Shown piece after piece: positions 20,979 to 32,006 of a stretch of DNA of 64,000 nt (positions within the stretch are counted from its first letter, which is position 1; each line of letters begins with the position of its first letter). The notes under the pieces were generated by a model. The model saw only the letters and a list, made by a program, of their open reading frames with translations. It did no database searches and was not told the DNA's origin. The translations under genes and the position numbers were made by a program. This DNA comes from Leptasterias polaris (Eukaryota; Echinodermata; Asteroidea; Forcipulatida; Asteriidae): positions 564,501 to 628,500 of the forward strand of contig JAZGTN010000017.1 in NCBI GenBank assembly GCA_037783415.1, read 5' to 3'.

Positions 20979-22476
20979 CTGACATGAAAAATAAATACAA
21001 AAAATTGATGTTATTGCATATAGTGAAGGTCAAATATCCTTAGACGATTAGTATGTTTTGTACTGTGTCTAAATCAAGGTACTTTCTGGATAAACTTTCC
21101 ATTGCCATTCCGAAGTAAAACGTACTATGTTAGTATGGAAAACTATAGTAGTAAGCTTGCAGGTACACACATGCATACAACTCTTATAGGAGGAGTTTTG
21201 GTTCTAGGAGGAGTTTTGGTTCTGAGAAGAACCAAGTGTGGTCGCGAACAGTTACTCGTCCTCTGGATGAGCAGAGTATCTGTTTGAGACGTCGAGACCT
21301 CATCGGTTCTTCTCAAGCCAACACTCTCCCAAAAAGAGTTGTATGCATGTTTTGCACCCGCAAGTTTTGCTACCATGGTTTTTTCTTATGATCCACACCA
21401 TGCTAAGCTTCAAACATCCCGTATACTCAGTTAGCGTTAGATTGACAATGGTAGTATTGTTAACCTTGTTTGATATACGTCTTTTCATAGGTTATTTTTT
21501 AAATTGAAAAGTATCAGCAACTCAATGTACCTGTACTATCTTCGACTTTTGGAAATTCTATTCCGTCACTTGAGGAACACCTCGACTCCTCTCCATTCAA
21601 GAACTCTCCAGTCTCTAAAGTGCAAAAGTTATCAATAATAACTGCAACTCCCCTTGGCCTAAACCTCATACGATAGCAAGGCCGGTTGCTGCCTCCGTCA
21701 ACATCTGTTCTGATATGAACAACGGCCTTCTGTTCTGCTTTCTTGTGAAGCTGGTTCTGGTGGTCAACAACTCCTGGAAGACCCTTTTTACAAGCATGAG
21801 AAAGCTGCTGAATCAGTGGACAGCCTTCCCACTCAAACACCTTGAGGGCGGTCAGTTTGCTGGCCAAAAACATGGGAAGGTTCCGCAGGGAGTTGTTCTT
21901 CACCTGCAGCTCCTCAAGCTCGGTGAGCTCGCATAAAGCCTGGGGTAGCCACTCGAGTTTGTTGTCGTTGAGCCAAAGGAGTTTCAGTTTCTTCATGGAT
22001 GCGATCTCGGTAGGTAGGTAGGTGATTTTGTTGCTGTCCAGAAATAGTTTCTCCAGGAAGGACAACGACCCGCCGCAGAGCACCGGCGGGAACTCAGTGA
22101 ACTGGTTATCCGAGAGATCCAACCACCTCAGATTGCTCAAGTTACCCATCTCTCCCGGGAGGTATGAGAGCGAGTTACAGCTGAAGTAGAGCCTGACCAG
22201 ATCAGGAAGTTGACAGACAACGTCCGGACACCTCTCAAAGGCGTTGTTCTCCAAGTACAACCACTTGAGCTTGCTGAGACGGGCCAAGTCGGCAGGGAGG
22301 TCTTTCATTCTGTTCACATTGAGGTTCAGCCACTGCAGCTCGCTGATGCTGAATAAATCCGATGGCAGCTTTTGGAGATTGCGATAGTTGAGGTCCACTC
22401 GGAGATCGTATGCGTTTCCGCGATACGGGGAGATACCAAGGGCTTGTAGAGAGCCTTGGAGGCTCCCATGTGCCAT
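20341..22476 (-). CDS. LRR-caspase fusion protein with a lost catalytic cysteine
   Basis: The gene has two exons (21531-22476 and 20341-20978) joined in phase 1 by AG/GT boundaries; 527 residues. Residues 26-235 hold about nine leucine-rich repeats (for example LKWLYLENNAFERCPDVVCQ). Residues 268-527 form a caspase domain of caspase-8/10 type: PRGVAVIIDN, CVIVCILSHG with the active-site His365, KPKLFFLQILES where QACxG is expected, then the small-subunit opening MIPDDYDFLLTF. The catalytic cysteine position is Leu408, so the enzyme should be inactive. S-L-R at 457-459 may keep the substrate-pocket Ser-x-Arg. The start ATG (22474-22476) is in a fair context. No death-fold domain is present; the LRRs take that place. 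Likely an apoptosis or immune regulator, as other pseudocaspases are (inference). Confidence 0.88.
20979..21530 (-). other. Single intron of the LRR-caspase gene
   Basis: 552 bases, GT (21529-21530) to AG (20979-20980). It holds a direct repeat of taggaggagttttggttc (about 21188-21225) and a nearby inverted ggttcttct segment near 21304. I see no alternative exon inside. Confidence 0.75.
21531..22476 (-). CDS. LRR-caspase exon 1: leucine-rich repeats and first caspase strand
   Basis: Starts MAHGSLQGSLQALGIS. The LRR units are 23 residues long and follow LxxLxLxxNxLxxLPxxLxxL, the cytoplasmic (SDS22/PIDD-like) type, without a signal peptide or membrane segment. A Lys/His-rich linker (230-265) leads into CYRMRFRPRGVAVIIDN, the first caspase strand, and then a poorly conserved loop of about 30 residues where active caspases carry the substrate-binding Arg. 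Donor gtacat. Confidence 0.92.
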
Positions 22477-22599
22477 GGTAATTTGATGATATGTTAAACT
22501 GGGGACACCAGGTTATTGAGGTTGTTTCGTCAAGAGTCATTTGAAAGTGCAACACAGTCGACAGGAAAAACACCTGTTTACAAAATTCAAGTTCTGCCA

Positions 22600-23156
22600 A
22601 CTGTTTTGAAGTACGCTGGATCCAAACTCATCTGTGACAAGATAAAATCATACTATTTTTAGCTCAAAGAAGGGGTTAAGAGGCAATAATGATCATTCCT
22701 TGCACAATGCGTTCAAGTATAAGTTGACACAATTACTCTAAGGAATATAAAAATAAGTGACATTTGATTTTAAAATACAAATTACAAAAAGGGGAAAGTG
22801 TCTGAACGTAAAAGCATGATAGACCGTTTCCCCTTCCTGTTCTTTTCATGAATTTGTTACCAGAACATAGAAAAGTAAGTCTATTTGATAAAATTTTGTG
22901 GAATGTTATGCGTGTTTTGAGAATACTAGCCTATACATATAATAATACGCAGTTCTTAAAACACAGTGCTTTATCCTACCGAGGGCGTCTCAACCGACAC
23001 TCAATATTTTTTCTCAGAAGGTTATAATGCAGATCTATAAATAATGTGGCGCAATCTGCCGAAAACCATACTGGGACACATTTTTATAGAGCTGGTTAAT
23101 GGCTGATTTTGAGCTTACTGAGCGAGTTTCCATTTCAAAGCGTTGCTAACCGTACG
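22600..23156. other. Upstream flank of the LRR-caspase gene
   Basis: AT-rich sequence without a convincing exon. A 5' non-coding exon or promoter of the LRR-caspase gene should be here, but I see no clear TATA box or initiator. Confidence 0.4.
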
Positions 23157-23599
23157 CTTAAAGGTATTATACAGGATTGGCAGAGCTGACAAAATAATCA
23201 CAGACAGTGTTCATGTTTTGTGTAATCAACCACATACATGAAATAACAAACCTGTGAAAATTTGAGCTCAATTGGTCATCGAGGTCACGAGAAAATAGTG
23301 AAAAGAGACCTTATGTGTTCTCTGTTTTTCAAACATCGAGTTTATTATCGCGCGCGATAAAAACTATTGTTTTACTCATTTCTCAGAAACGATAGCATTT
23401 CAGGCAGATAATAAACTCGATGTTTGAAAAACAGAAAACACATAAGGTCTCTTTTCACTATTTTCTCGTGACCTCGATGACCAATTGAGCTCAAATTTTC
23501 ACAGGTTTGTTATTTCATGTATGTGGTTGATTACACAAAACATGAACACTGTCTGTGATTATTTTGTCAGCTCTGCCAATCCTGTATAATACCTTTAAG
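23157..23599. mobile_element. Foldback MITE with near-perfect 180-base arms
   Basis: The arms are reverse complements from cttaaaggtattat at 23157 to ataatacctttaag ending at 23599, around a loop of about 60 bases. The end motif tacaggattggcagagctga recurs in the elements at 31095-31450; inner parts recur at 14422-14640 and 27625-27990. Both ends include TTAA. Few differences between the arms mean this copy is fairly recent. Confidence 0.85.
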
Positions 23600-23619
23600 C
23601 ATTTTTTGTGGTCTGCTAT

Positions 23620-23860
23620 AGTCATCACGAAGTTGAAGTTTGCTTCCCGTTTAGCAGCGCTATGAGATTGGCCAATGAAAACACAGAGGCAATCCCTTAT
23701 CTTTTGGGTTCTTTTACGTGCACAATTAAACACTAGGACCCATAGGCTTTACGTTCCATAATAATGGTTAAGCTATTTTGCTAACGTGCACAAGTGCCAA
23801 GACCGGACCGGGACTCGAACCCATACACCCACCACTGGTCTCCTTTCATAGAGCTGCTTC
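23620..23860 (-). repeat. tRNA-like SINE fragment (second family)
   Basis: Contains gggttcttttacgtgcacaa and accgggactcgaacccatac, shared with 45420-45650, 51950-52135 and 56180-56415. It is the tRNA-like end of a SINE read on the minus strand. Confidence 0.55.
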
Positions 23861-24048
23861 AGTAGACAAAATATTGCTTTATATAAACATATTCTGCTAA
23901 GCAAAAGTAGCCTGTTTACGTATTCTGGCTGGTAACCTTATTCTGGTAACATTATTTTTGCAATGAGCTTGAACGCTCGGCCACGACACGCCAATTGAAG
24001 ACGCCAAATGCATGCTTACTCTAGGCCCCGCCCAGAATGTGGGGAACC

Positions 24049-24170
24049 GTGACTTCTGCCGACCTTCCCTTGCCTAACCCTGGTTTTACCTTTTCCTCCA
24101 TATACAGTTCCAAATTATGGAGAAAAGGGTAAAACCAAGGTTTGGGCAAGGAAAGGTCGGCAGAAATCAT
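24049..24170. repeat. Hairpin element with 52-base arms
   Basis: Left arm begins tgacttctgccgaccttccc and the right arm ends ggaaaggtcggcagaaatca, with about 15 bases between. Likely the remnant of a small inverted-repeat transposon. The rest of 24170-25500 holds no feature I can name. Confidence 0.75.
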
Positions 24171-25499
24171 GGATAGTTATGGTTTAATTATCCATTGGTT
24201 ATTATACAACGCACTGTCACACAAACATAATGCCCATGTGGTACAACATTCCACGAACGCAAATACATTAGTAAGTCAAAACACATACAGTCATTGTATG
24301 TAAGGGAGCGGCATGCACCCATAGGCATACCAAATTGTCGGTAAGGACGAATAGTTTCCCTGGAAACGAACAAACACTTCATGTATCTACCTGTACCTAA
24401 AAACACACGCGTTGTAGGCTCGCATCAGACTGGTACTGCTTTGGGCTGAATGAGCTCCTTCATTGATTGTGTGTCTCCCATGTAACGTCGAACAACCACA
24501 GGTGGATTATCTGCACAAAGTGGATGCTGATCGCCTCACTGGCTTCTGTCAAAACAGGTTCCTCTGGTGTTTAGCTCGTTTGTAGTAGTTTATACAATCA
24601 TGGAGCAATAGCTCCATAACTTCCTATATACACGTATAGCCATGTTGCAGTGTAAATTTTAACAATCATTGTGCACAGGTTGTTACATTGTTCACCGATC
24701 GAGCCCTACACAGTTTAGTTAGTGAACCCCGGGGCAAAGGCTCATCAGCCAGAATCGTACTGCACACCCATTACTTACTATAATGACTGGTCTTTTGTTC
24801 GCGTGTTGGCTGCATGTTTTGAATATCGATTGTAGTCTATATACACGGAGTGCTGCTGGGATAGGGGGAGGGGACGACAAAATGGGGAGCTTAAATTTAT
24901 CAGGGGGAAGAAAGTCTTTGAAAACTGCTGAAAAGCATTGACTTTCCAGAATGACTGATTATTTACATTACAGGCCCGCCGGAAGGTATTTAAAAGTGGG
25001 GGGGGGGCACCAACAATTTCCAACATTGGGTTGTTTGGATCAGCAGATCCGGGGAGGGAGAGTCCAAATCCCTTTGTTGTTTGTGTGAAAACGTGAGAAA
25101 AGCTGCTTTCAAGACGCATTTGATACTGACTTAAAAGGCAATTCTAAGATTTTTCTTGTTGGAGGGGGTGAAAGTGTCTGATGAAAAAAATAATCCCTTA
25201 TAAAAATTCCCCTTATTGAAAATATTTGGAAATACTAATAGTAGATACATGCATTTGTAAACACGGGGACTCAGTTACGGGGAGGATCATGCATAATATT
25301 AGAAAAGGGGTCGGAACCATTTTAGCAATGGACCTATTCAAAGGCCTATAGCTATGCCCAGGCCCGCCAGGCAGATCTGTGGGAGGTACATGAATGTGGA
25401 GACCCCACAAAGTTTTGTAAATGTGGGTATTTTTATGTGATCAATTAATTAATGTCAGTGTTCTCCAACTTTGAAAAATAAAGGTTGGTGCTGGGTGTG

Positions 25500-25600
25500 G
25501 TGAAAAGTGTGAGGGGGTACGTCAATGCGAGCGCGAAGCGCGAAGCGCGAAGCCCCTACGGCGTGGGGTCCGGGGCCCGCTCAAGGGCCCCGGGAAAATT
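25500..25600. repeat. GC-rich repeat with gcgcgaagc units
   Basis: Three tandem gcgaagcgc units, then ggggtccggggcccgctcaa. Such blocks usually mark the end of a dispersed repeat family; I cannot name it. The following 25600-26240 is AT-rich with several A and T runs and no exon. Confidence 0.45.
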
Positions 25601-26245
25601 TTAGATCCTAGATGCTCTGTGGTGCATTCTAAGGAGAATCCTGGCCACTTTCCTCAGACTTTTTTGAGGAAATATTTTTAAAGTTTTTAAGAACACAAAG
25701 TACAATCCTGGTTTTCTAAACACTTACTTGAAATAAAAACCAATGAATAATAGATATTCATTCTTCAATGTGTCCGGTAGCCCGACCGCATTTCTTTTTC
25801 TTACCTTGTAATTCCGTGTAATGTGCTCAAAAAAAAAAAAAAATAAATAAAAAATTTTAAGCAGTAAATTGTTTGAAGCTATGCACTTTTTTGTTCCAAA
25901 GTAAAACAGTTAATTTCCCCCAATAAAATCATTATGACGATGGAAAGTTCACAAACTGCAAAAAAAATCCTTGACCCTAAACTTTTTATTCGGCTAAAAT
26001 ATTTTTTTTTTTTCTAAATTAAGGTATTATGGACCAAATGTCAGACTTTGACCAAACTATCATGTTTTGTAACAAAATTGAACTCGAAAACCAGAACACA
26101 TCCAGACAAGTTTACTGATATCTGCGTGATTTGGGTCTCATAGTTTTGTGATCCACGGACGTCGCGTCGTAAACTGGTAAACCCAACGTCAACGACCGAC
26201 AAACGCGAACGATTGTAAAGCACCATAAAAGCACCATGTACAATG

Positions 26246-26490
26246 ATTAGTCTGGTTCCCAGACCCCAAAATCTCCGACTGGCACCTGTCGTCCGGGAAT
26301 CTTTGGTCATGGAACCAGACTATACAATGCAATCGACCGGGTACGTAGCCTATAGTCAAGGCGCTCGCGGCAAACCCGGATGGTATACATCACGCACGAA
26401 AAACGACCAGCGCGAGCGGTAATGTCACAAGTTTCGCCGTTTGAGCTAGTCTGTTTTCGAGCGCCTTGACTAAAGCCTACCGGGTACGTC
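26246..26490. repeat. Two adjacent short inverted-repeat elements
   Basis: 26246-26325 is bounded by agtctggttcc and ggaaccagact. 26345-26480 is bounded by ctatagtcaaggcgctcg and cgagcgccttgactaaagcc. Both look like small MITEs placed side by side. Confidence 0.6.
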
Positions 26491-26589
26491 ACATCGACGC
26501 GTTGTAGTCAGAATGTCACCCGATCCGGACCTACCTAAAGATTCAACAGGGTCATAGAGCTATAGCTCTATGAACAGGGTTCCCCTGTT

Positions 26590-26623
26590 TTGTCCCTGTT
26601 TTGTCGCTCTATCCCCTCCCGCC

Positions 26624-26656
<33 letters not shown>

Positions 26657-26715
26657 GGGGGAAAAAGTGGGGGGGCCCGGGCCCCCCCGGCCCCCCCGGC
26701 TCCGGCGGCCCTGCA
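26590..26715. repeat. A28 tract next to a G/C palindrome
   Basis: A run of about 28 A (26627-26654) is followed by ggggggcccgggcccccc, a palindrome, and ggcccccccggctccggcgg. It could be a retroposed tail or a recombination-prone site. Confidence 0.6.
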
Positions 26716-27182
26716 TTATGTAGGGCCTAATTGAGTTTATTTTTTAACAAAGCGAACAAGTCTAGACCATTACCGCTAACTTCCAATCCGTTATTACGGA
26801 TTCACAATCAGTTATAAATGATTCACAGTCTGTTATTATAGTCCGTTATTACCGATACAAAAATTATGATTACAAGAACGATGAATCGATCCACGGGTTG
26901 TGACCGTCCGTAATAAGAGGTTGTGAATCAGTAATCACATTTTTTATTTTGTATTGATGTTTTGTTAATTTTTTGGCGCAACTGGGCTTTCGTATAACTG
27001 CACGAGGTGCACAATTTCAATTTCGGCCAACTGTGGTTGAAATTCAATTTCGGCCAACTATGGGGAAAACATCGAGGTGGGAAACGGGGGAGGGGGAAAA
27101 TAAAGTACTTGGGCCATTAAACCTGCAAAGGGGCAGGAGAAGGATCACCTTTAAGGGGATGCGACTTTGTATTTCAATTTAT

Positions 27183-27478
27183 CAAGTAATAAACCACAAG
27201 GGCAACTGACTTGGTCAATTTTACTATGGTGTGATCCCTGACTATAACGCCACTTACAGACTGAATGGCTTCTGATGACTGGCACCCCGAACAAACATAT
27301 TGACGAAATAGGAAGATTGCCAGCCAAAATTGGGGCTAGATAGAAGCTCAGTTAGCAGAGCAGCGGCACATTAACCAGGGGGTCGCAGGTTCAAATCCCG
27401 TTCGTAAATTTGTCTTTGTTCAAACCCAAAGGTAACTAAAAATTTACCGTCAGTCGCTCTTGAGGTTTATTACTTGGT
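27183..27478 (+). repeat. tRNA-derived SINE copy with inverted terminal repeats
   Basis: The ends are reverse complements: left aagtaataaaccacaagggc, right tcttgaggtttattacttgg, about 28 bases with four mismatches. Between them are the A box (near 27345) and B box ggttcaaatcc (27389). Outside the left end, 27150-27180 matches bases 40-65 of the window in reverse. Thus an outer module of this family occurs in both orientations relative to the tRNA head. Confidence 0.7.
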
Positions 27479-27624
27479 GTTTTTTTCTTCATGTTGGGCA
27501 AACACTCTGGATTTGGTTGTGGTAAATCCAGATTTTGGTAGATCCCGTCATGAAGATCATTCCGTCACCCATCTACCTTTGGGGGGGCCTACACCTTTGG
27601 TAGTTACTCCAAAAATTAATGATC

Positions 27625-27990
27625 GTCAAAACTGACTATGTATAGAGCACTGGAGAGCTGCTGTTATTATAAAACATTGTTAGAAACAACACCCTTTGAA
27701 GTAATGTAGTTTTAGAGAAAGAGGTAATTTTTCACCACAAAATTTGAATCTGAGAATGAAGCCTTTCTCAGGCATCTGAAAGCAAACATAATGCAACAAG
27801 GTTTTTTTTTTCTTCATTTTTTCCCATTATTTTCTTGCAACTTAGATGACCAATTTAGCCCAAATATTCACAGGTTTGTTATTTTATGCATATGTAATGG
27901 ACACACCAAGTGAGAATACTGGTCTTTGGCAATTACCAAAAGTATACCCTGCCTTTAAATTACCACTTAGGTCTTTATGTTTATTTTATT
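27625..27990. repeat. Relative of the 23157-23599 foldback element
   Basis: Shares atgaccaattta and tattcacaggtttgttat with the right arm of that element and aagacctgtatccacg-like text with 14422-14640. Diverged, arms no longer pair well. Confidence 0.5.
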
Positions 27991-28196
27991 CTGGTAACAA
28001 CAATCAAAACAAACTATACACAAGATTCACACAAAAATCATGAAGTATTCCTTATACCCATAGATTCATCAGCTGAGTACAAATCTGCGTATGGATAAAA
28101 CCAGGTTTAATATCATTTTGTCCAAGATTCAACAATTAAATCAATTCTTAATACAATACAAATACATTGTCCTCCATACTCTCATTCCACCAGGCC

Positions 28197-28567
28197 CCAA
28201 TTTCATAAACCTATTAAGCAGAAAATATTCTGCTAAGCATATTTCTTTGCTAAGCAAGAAATGAGTCGGGTACCAGTCACAGCAACGTAAACTGTATGGT
28301 ATTTAAGCTGGTAACCTAATTCTACTTAGCATGATTTTTCTATGCATAGCAAGATTTTGTGCTACCAGGTTTTACGAAATTGGACCCAGTGCCAGATTTC
28401 ACAAAGCTGTCAAGAAGAAATTATTGCTAAGCAAAGTAAAAACAGGGCACCAGTCTTAAGAATGTGAATGGCATGCATTTTCCGCTGGTAACCTGTTTAT
28501 GCTCAGCAATATTTTCCTTTCAGCATTTGTGTGTGCTTTATACAACAACCTTTATGAAATGGGTCCC
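28197..28567. repeat. Two copies of the aatttcataaag/cttagca hairpin family
   Basis: Each copy runs from a phrase like ccaatttcataaacctatta through gctaagcaa and ctggtaacct to a mirrored cttagca...tttatgaaat end. About 180 bases, partly self-complementary. Other copies or halves: 29608-29760, 34212-34340, 40375-40500, 40620-40790, 40890-41095, 43630-43710, 52500-52670, 52800-52990, 55565-55745 and 62730-62890. It is the most frequent repeat in this window. Confidence 0.75.
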
Positions 28568-29074
28568 ATACTATAAATCACACAACATACATAAGACAAA
28601 GTTCGTACACTTTCAGGACAAACTAATTTACATTTTACGAGAACGATTATTTTTTGTAAAGATTTATTAGTGAGAGGAATGTCTTCTTCAAGTCAAACTA
28701 GTTACTTTCATTGTAAACAAGTTTTAAAGATTAAAAACCCTCAAAACTTGAATAAATATCTTCTGTTGATATACTAGAAAAATTATTGTTGGAATGAATA
28801 ATTTAATAAGCCACTCAGTTTATCAAATCATATTTTATGATTTGAGTCACAGTTTGAAAATATTAGGCACTGATATAAGGATTATTATTTATCATTATTA
28901 ATATCAATAAATCAAATACAATTTAATAATAAAAATAAAATTATGATTTAATAATACAACATAAATAAATCAAATGAACAACCTGATAATAAAAAATAAA
29001 AATTAAGGCATTTAAATTGAATTTTTTTTAAATTTAATTCTTTGAATCAGGCACAATAGGGTGTATTAAGTAGA

Positions 29075-29440
29075 ATAATAACTATAATAATTATAATAAT
29101 AACTAGTTCTTATATAGCGCATTTCACAATAACGGTCTCAATGCGCTTTACATTAGTGCCCTGGTCATTGGGCCAATAACAATCATTTAATCTTTCTCAG
29201 CTCCCTGGGGAGTATACAGCCCGGGCTGCCGTGATGGCGCTCCGAAGGCTTTTTCAAACACAATATCAACCTCTACCCTTGCAGGTACCCATTTATACCC
29301 CTGGGTGAAGAGAAGCAATTATAGCAAAGTGTCTTGCTCAAGGACACAAGCGTCATGACCGGGACTCGAACCCACACCCCGATGACTAAACCACCAGAAC
29401 TTGAATCCGATGCTCTTAACCACTCGGCCATGACACCCTA
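29075..29440 (-). mobile_element. Near-complete tRNA-headed SINE (second family)
   Basis: On the minus strand: gtcatggccgagtggttaag (A box, class II tRNA-like as in Leu or Ser), gggttcgagtcccggtcatg (B box), a body, and a 3' end with gtaaagcgcattgagaccgt and gcgctatataagaac, finishing in (ATT)n. The tail is of the kind shared with LINEs, which supply the reverse transcriptase (known for such SINEs). Partial copies: 19735, 23620, 45545, 51950 and 56150. Confidence 0.85.
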
Positions 29441-30315
29441 TGAAGCGTCTAATCATATGGTGTCTCAGCAAACCTCTCTAGGTAACTGACAGAATTTCCT
29501 GCCATTTATCCAAGGAAACAAAATTAGCATTTTTAAGTTTCATTATATATATATAAACGCCGACATAAAAAATGTCACTTGTGCTGCAAAGGTTTGCATC
29601 CAGAGCAGGGCCCAATTTCATTAAGCTGCTTAAGCAGAAAATGGTGTCTGACAATTTTCTGCTTAGCAAAAATAAGCAAGATACCAGTCAAAGATTGTAT
29701 TAGATAAATGACATTTTGGATGGTGACCATATTCTGGTTAAGCATAATGTGAAACTGTGCCACTCATGTGACAAATACATTTCCCCAAATAGCTTTGATT
29801 AAGGCACAGCTCATTGTAAAAAATAATATTTGGTACTTTAAATTTTGAATACTTATTTACGTGAAGGCACAGCAAAATATACACAAACAAAATGTCACCA
29901 AAAGAGGAATGTTTGTTTCCCCTTCTTAAATTGGTACAAAGAGCGAACAATTATTTCATTCTGATTCATTTATTGCCATTTGATACTCATTGGTCTTCAA
30001 TTAATCATGAAAAATATAACTTCTCGTTTTTTAAATATGTACAATCTTTAAAAAAAAAAAATTACTTTTAAACAGGTTGACTAAACTAAAACCAAATAAA
30101 CAAAACGTGCATATAATATATTTATAAATACATATACATGTATCTCTCACTGTGTTCTATTCCATCTAACTTTCTAAATCCTTTCATCCCATCTGGTACC
30201 AAAAACATTTTCAAAGCAAGGAAGTCTTGCAGACTACATCAAATAATACTTTCAACTACCCATTTATGGACAAAACGTCACATTTATGCATATTTTGTTC
30301 ATTTTCTGTGACAGG

Positions 30316-30575
30316 ACACTACTCGATCAGGGCACATTACCTTCAGATTGGGCGCTTTGGGGTATAACAAGTGCGGAAATGTTGCAGAGCAAAAGATTTG
30401 GTTTTACAAAAAGGCGGACCGTTTTAGTTCACGAAGTAAAAGGGAAACCATACAATTTCAAGGATATTTCTGTGAATCATTCTACTTTTACAAAACTTTC
30501 CAACCATAGGTAATTTCATAACAAACGCTTTTATGACCAAAAGCGCCCAATCAGAAGGCAATGTATCCCTTGAAT
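30316..30575. repeat. Diverged relative of the 718-1105 foldback element
   Basis: Shares aaggcggaccgttttagttc, gaagtaaaagggaaaccata, caatttcaaggatatttctg and accataggt with the right half of that element. The outer end (cagattgggcgctttgg) also occurs at 51364. Coding frames here are by-products. Confidence 0.65.
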
Positions 30576-31094
30576 ACTGTGATTGTGAATCCTCACCGAG
30601 GACAACTATTGTATTTCAATAATCCGTTTATATGGATTAAAAAGTTCACTTTAATTGTTACCACTTGTCTGCATTTTCCTCAAAGTGTTGACACTAAAAT
30701 TCAAGACATTCAGAAATTCATAAAATTTCTAGTATTGCTCTTTTTTATGACAATTTTAAGAGCGTTTCCGGTGAGAGTTTTTCATATAAAACGGGCACTT
30801 CTGGTTAAACCATATTGACTCAATTATCTGGTGGATTGAAGTTTTTCGAGGTAACCAAAAATGTCCCTGAAAGGCGGTTGAATATTGGAACTATTGCAAA
30901 ACATCATCATCTTCATTCCAATGACAGAAGTCTGTAAAGGCGAACAATTCTGCTCAAGTGAACAAAATTTCCATCCAACAACAAACTCATGATAAAGCCC
31001 ATACATCTGCATGCAAAAGTGCTTGAAAATTGAATTTTGTGTTGCAGCAAATGCATTCAATTAGCTTCCATAATTCATGTATGCACCAGGCTTA

Positions 31095-31450
31095 AGGATA
31101 TTTATACAGGATTGGTAGGGCCGACACGGCGTTCATGTTTTGTGTGATCAAACAAATAGTTATTCAATAAACCTGATAAAATTTGGACTAAACCATTGTG
31201 TGAATCAGGGGGAAATTGTGAAACACTATGCACAATTTTTCAACATGTAAACACATTGTCCTTAATTTTGGTTGTTAAAATTGAACTCAGTTGTTGCGAT
31301 TTTGTTAACTATTAAGGTTTTCAGTTTCTCGACTATTACTTCATTTCAGAGGGAAATAGTTCGCTTCTTGTGAACTTTATCTTCAGTACACTTTCAGACT
31401 AAAATTAAACAATGATGTTTTTAATCCATACCAATCCTGTATAACTTATT
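31095..31450. mobile_element. MITE related to the 23157-23599 family
   Basis: Ends are tttatacaggattggtaggg (left) and ccataccaatcctgtataac (right), inverted. The interior keeps cgttcatgttttgtgtgatc and aataaacctg, but the arms have diverged more than at 23157. Confidence 0.7.
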
Positions 31451-31467
31451 TCGGTTGAAGAGTAAAG

Positions 31468-31637
31468 TCCAGTTCATACTTCCTGCGAATGCGAATGCGA
31501 AGCGAATTTTGGCGTCAAAACTCTGTTTTCGCTGCGAATGTTTTGCAGGAGTTAAGCACAGGGCAACTCTTCTGAATTATTTGTTCCGAATTTATGACGT
31601 CAAATTTCATATCGCGTTCGCAGGAAGTATGGACCAG
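31468..31637. mobile_element. Small inverted-repeat element (170 bases)
   Basis: Left end agttcatacttcctgcgaat, right end ttcgcaggaagtatggacca: imperfect inverted repeats of about 27 bases. Directly downstream is a G19 tract (31676-31694). Confidence 0.7.
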
Positions 31638-31870
31638 GTTGCAGGCTGTGGTGATGAGATGTTTGGAGGTAGAGAGGGGGGGGGGGGGGGGGGGTTTAGA
31701 ATCCTTGCAGTTTTAATCACTGCAGCAATCTGCAGATTGTGTTTAGGAGGGATGTCCTCTGACTTGTGTCTTCACATACAGTAGTAGCTGCCTCATCAGG
31801 AGCAGTGCCCTCTTGATGCATCCAGCTCATCACCATTCATGGTGTGTGTGCAAGTGGATGATCGCTGGCT

Positions 31871-32006
31871 TTATTTGGCAGCCTGCAGCGTCGTGCGTTC
31901 TTGCAGCACGTGACTCAGCACCTCACTGATCAGCCGTAGGGTTATCTTGGTGATTGGGTAGTTAGTCGGGAGCTTATTCACAATGTGCGGGGAACGTACA
32001 TAGTAC
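31871..32006 (-). CDS. Unidentified gene, last exon
   Basis: Acceptor cctgaacacacag. After completing an Arg codon it encodes YYVRSPHIVNKLPTNYPITK and then LRLISEVLSHVLQERTTLQA, ending AK-stop. The phase fits the exon at 38616. The intron between them is 6.6 kb. Confidence 0.8.
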
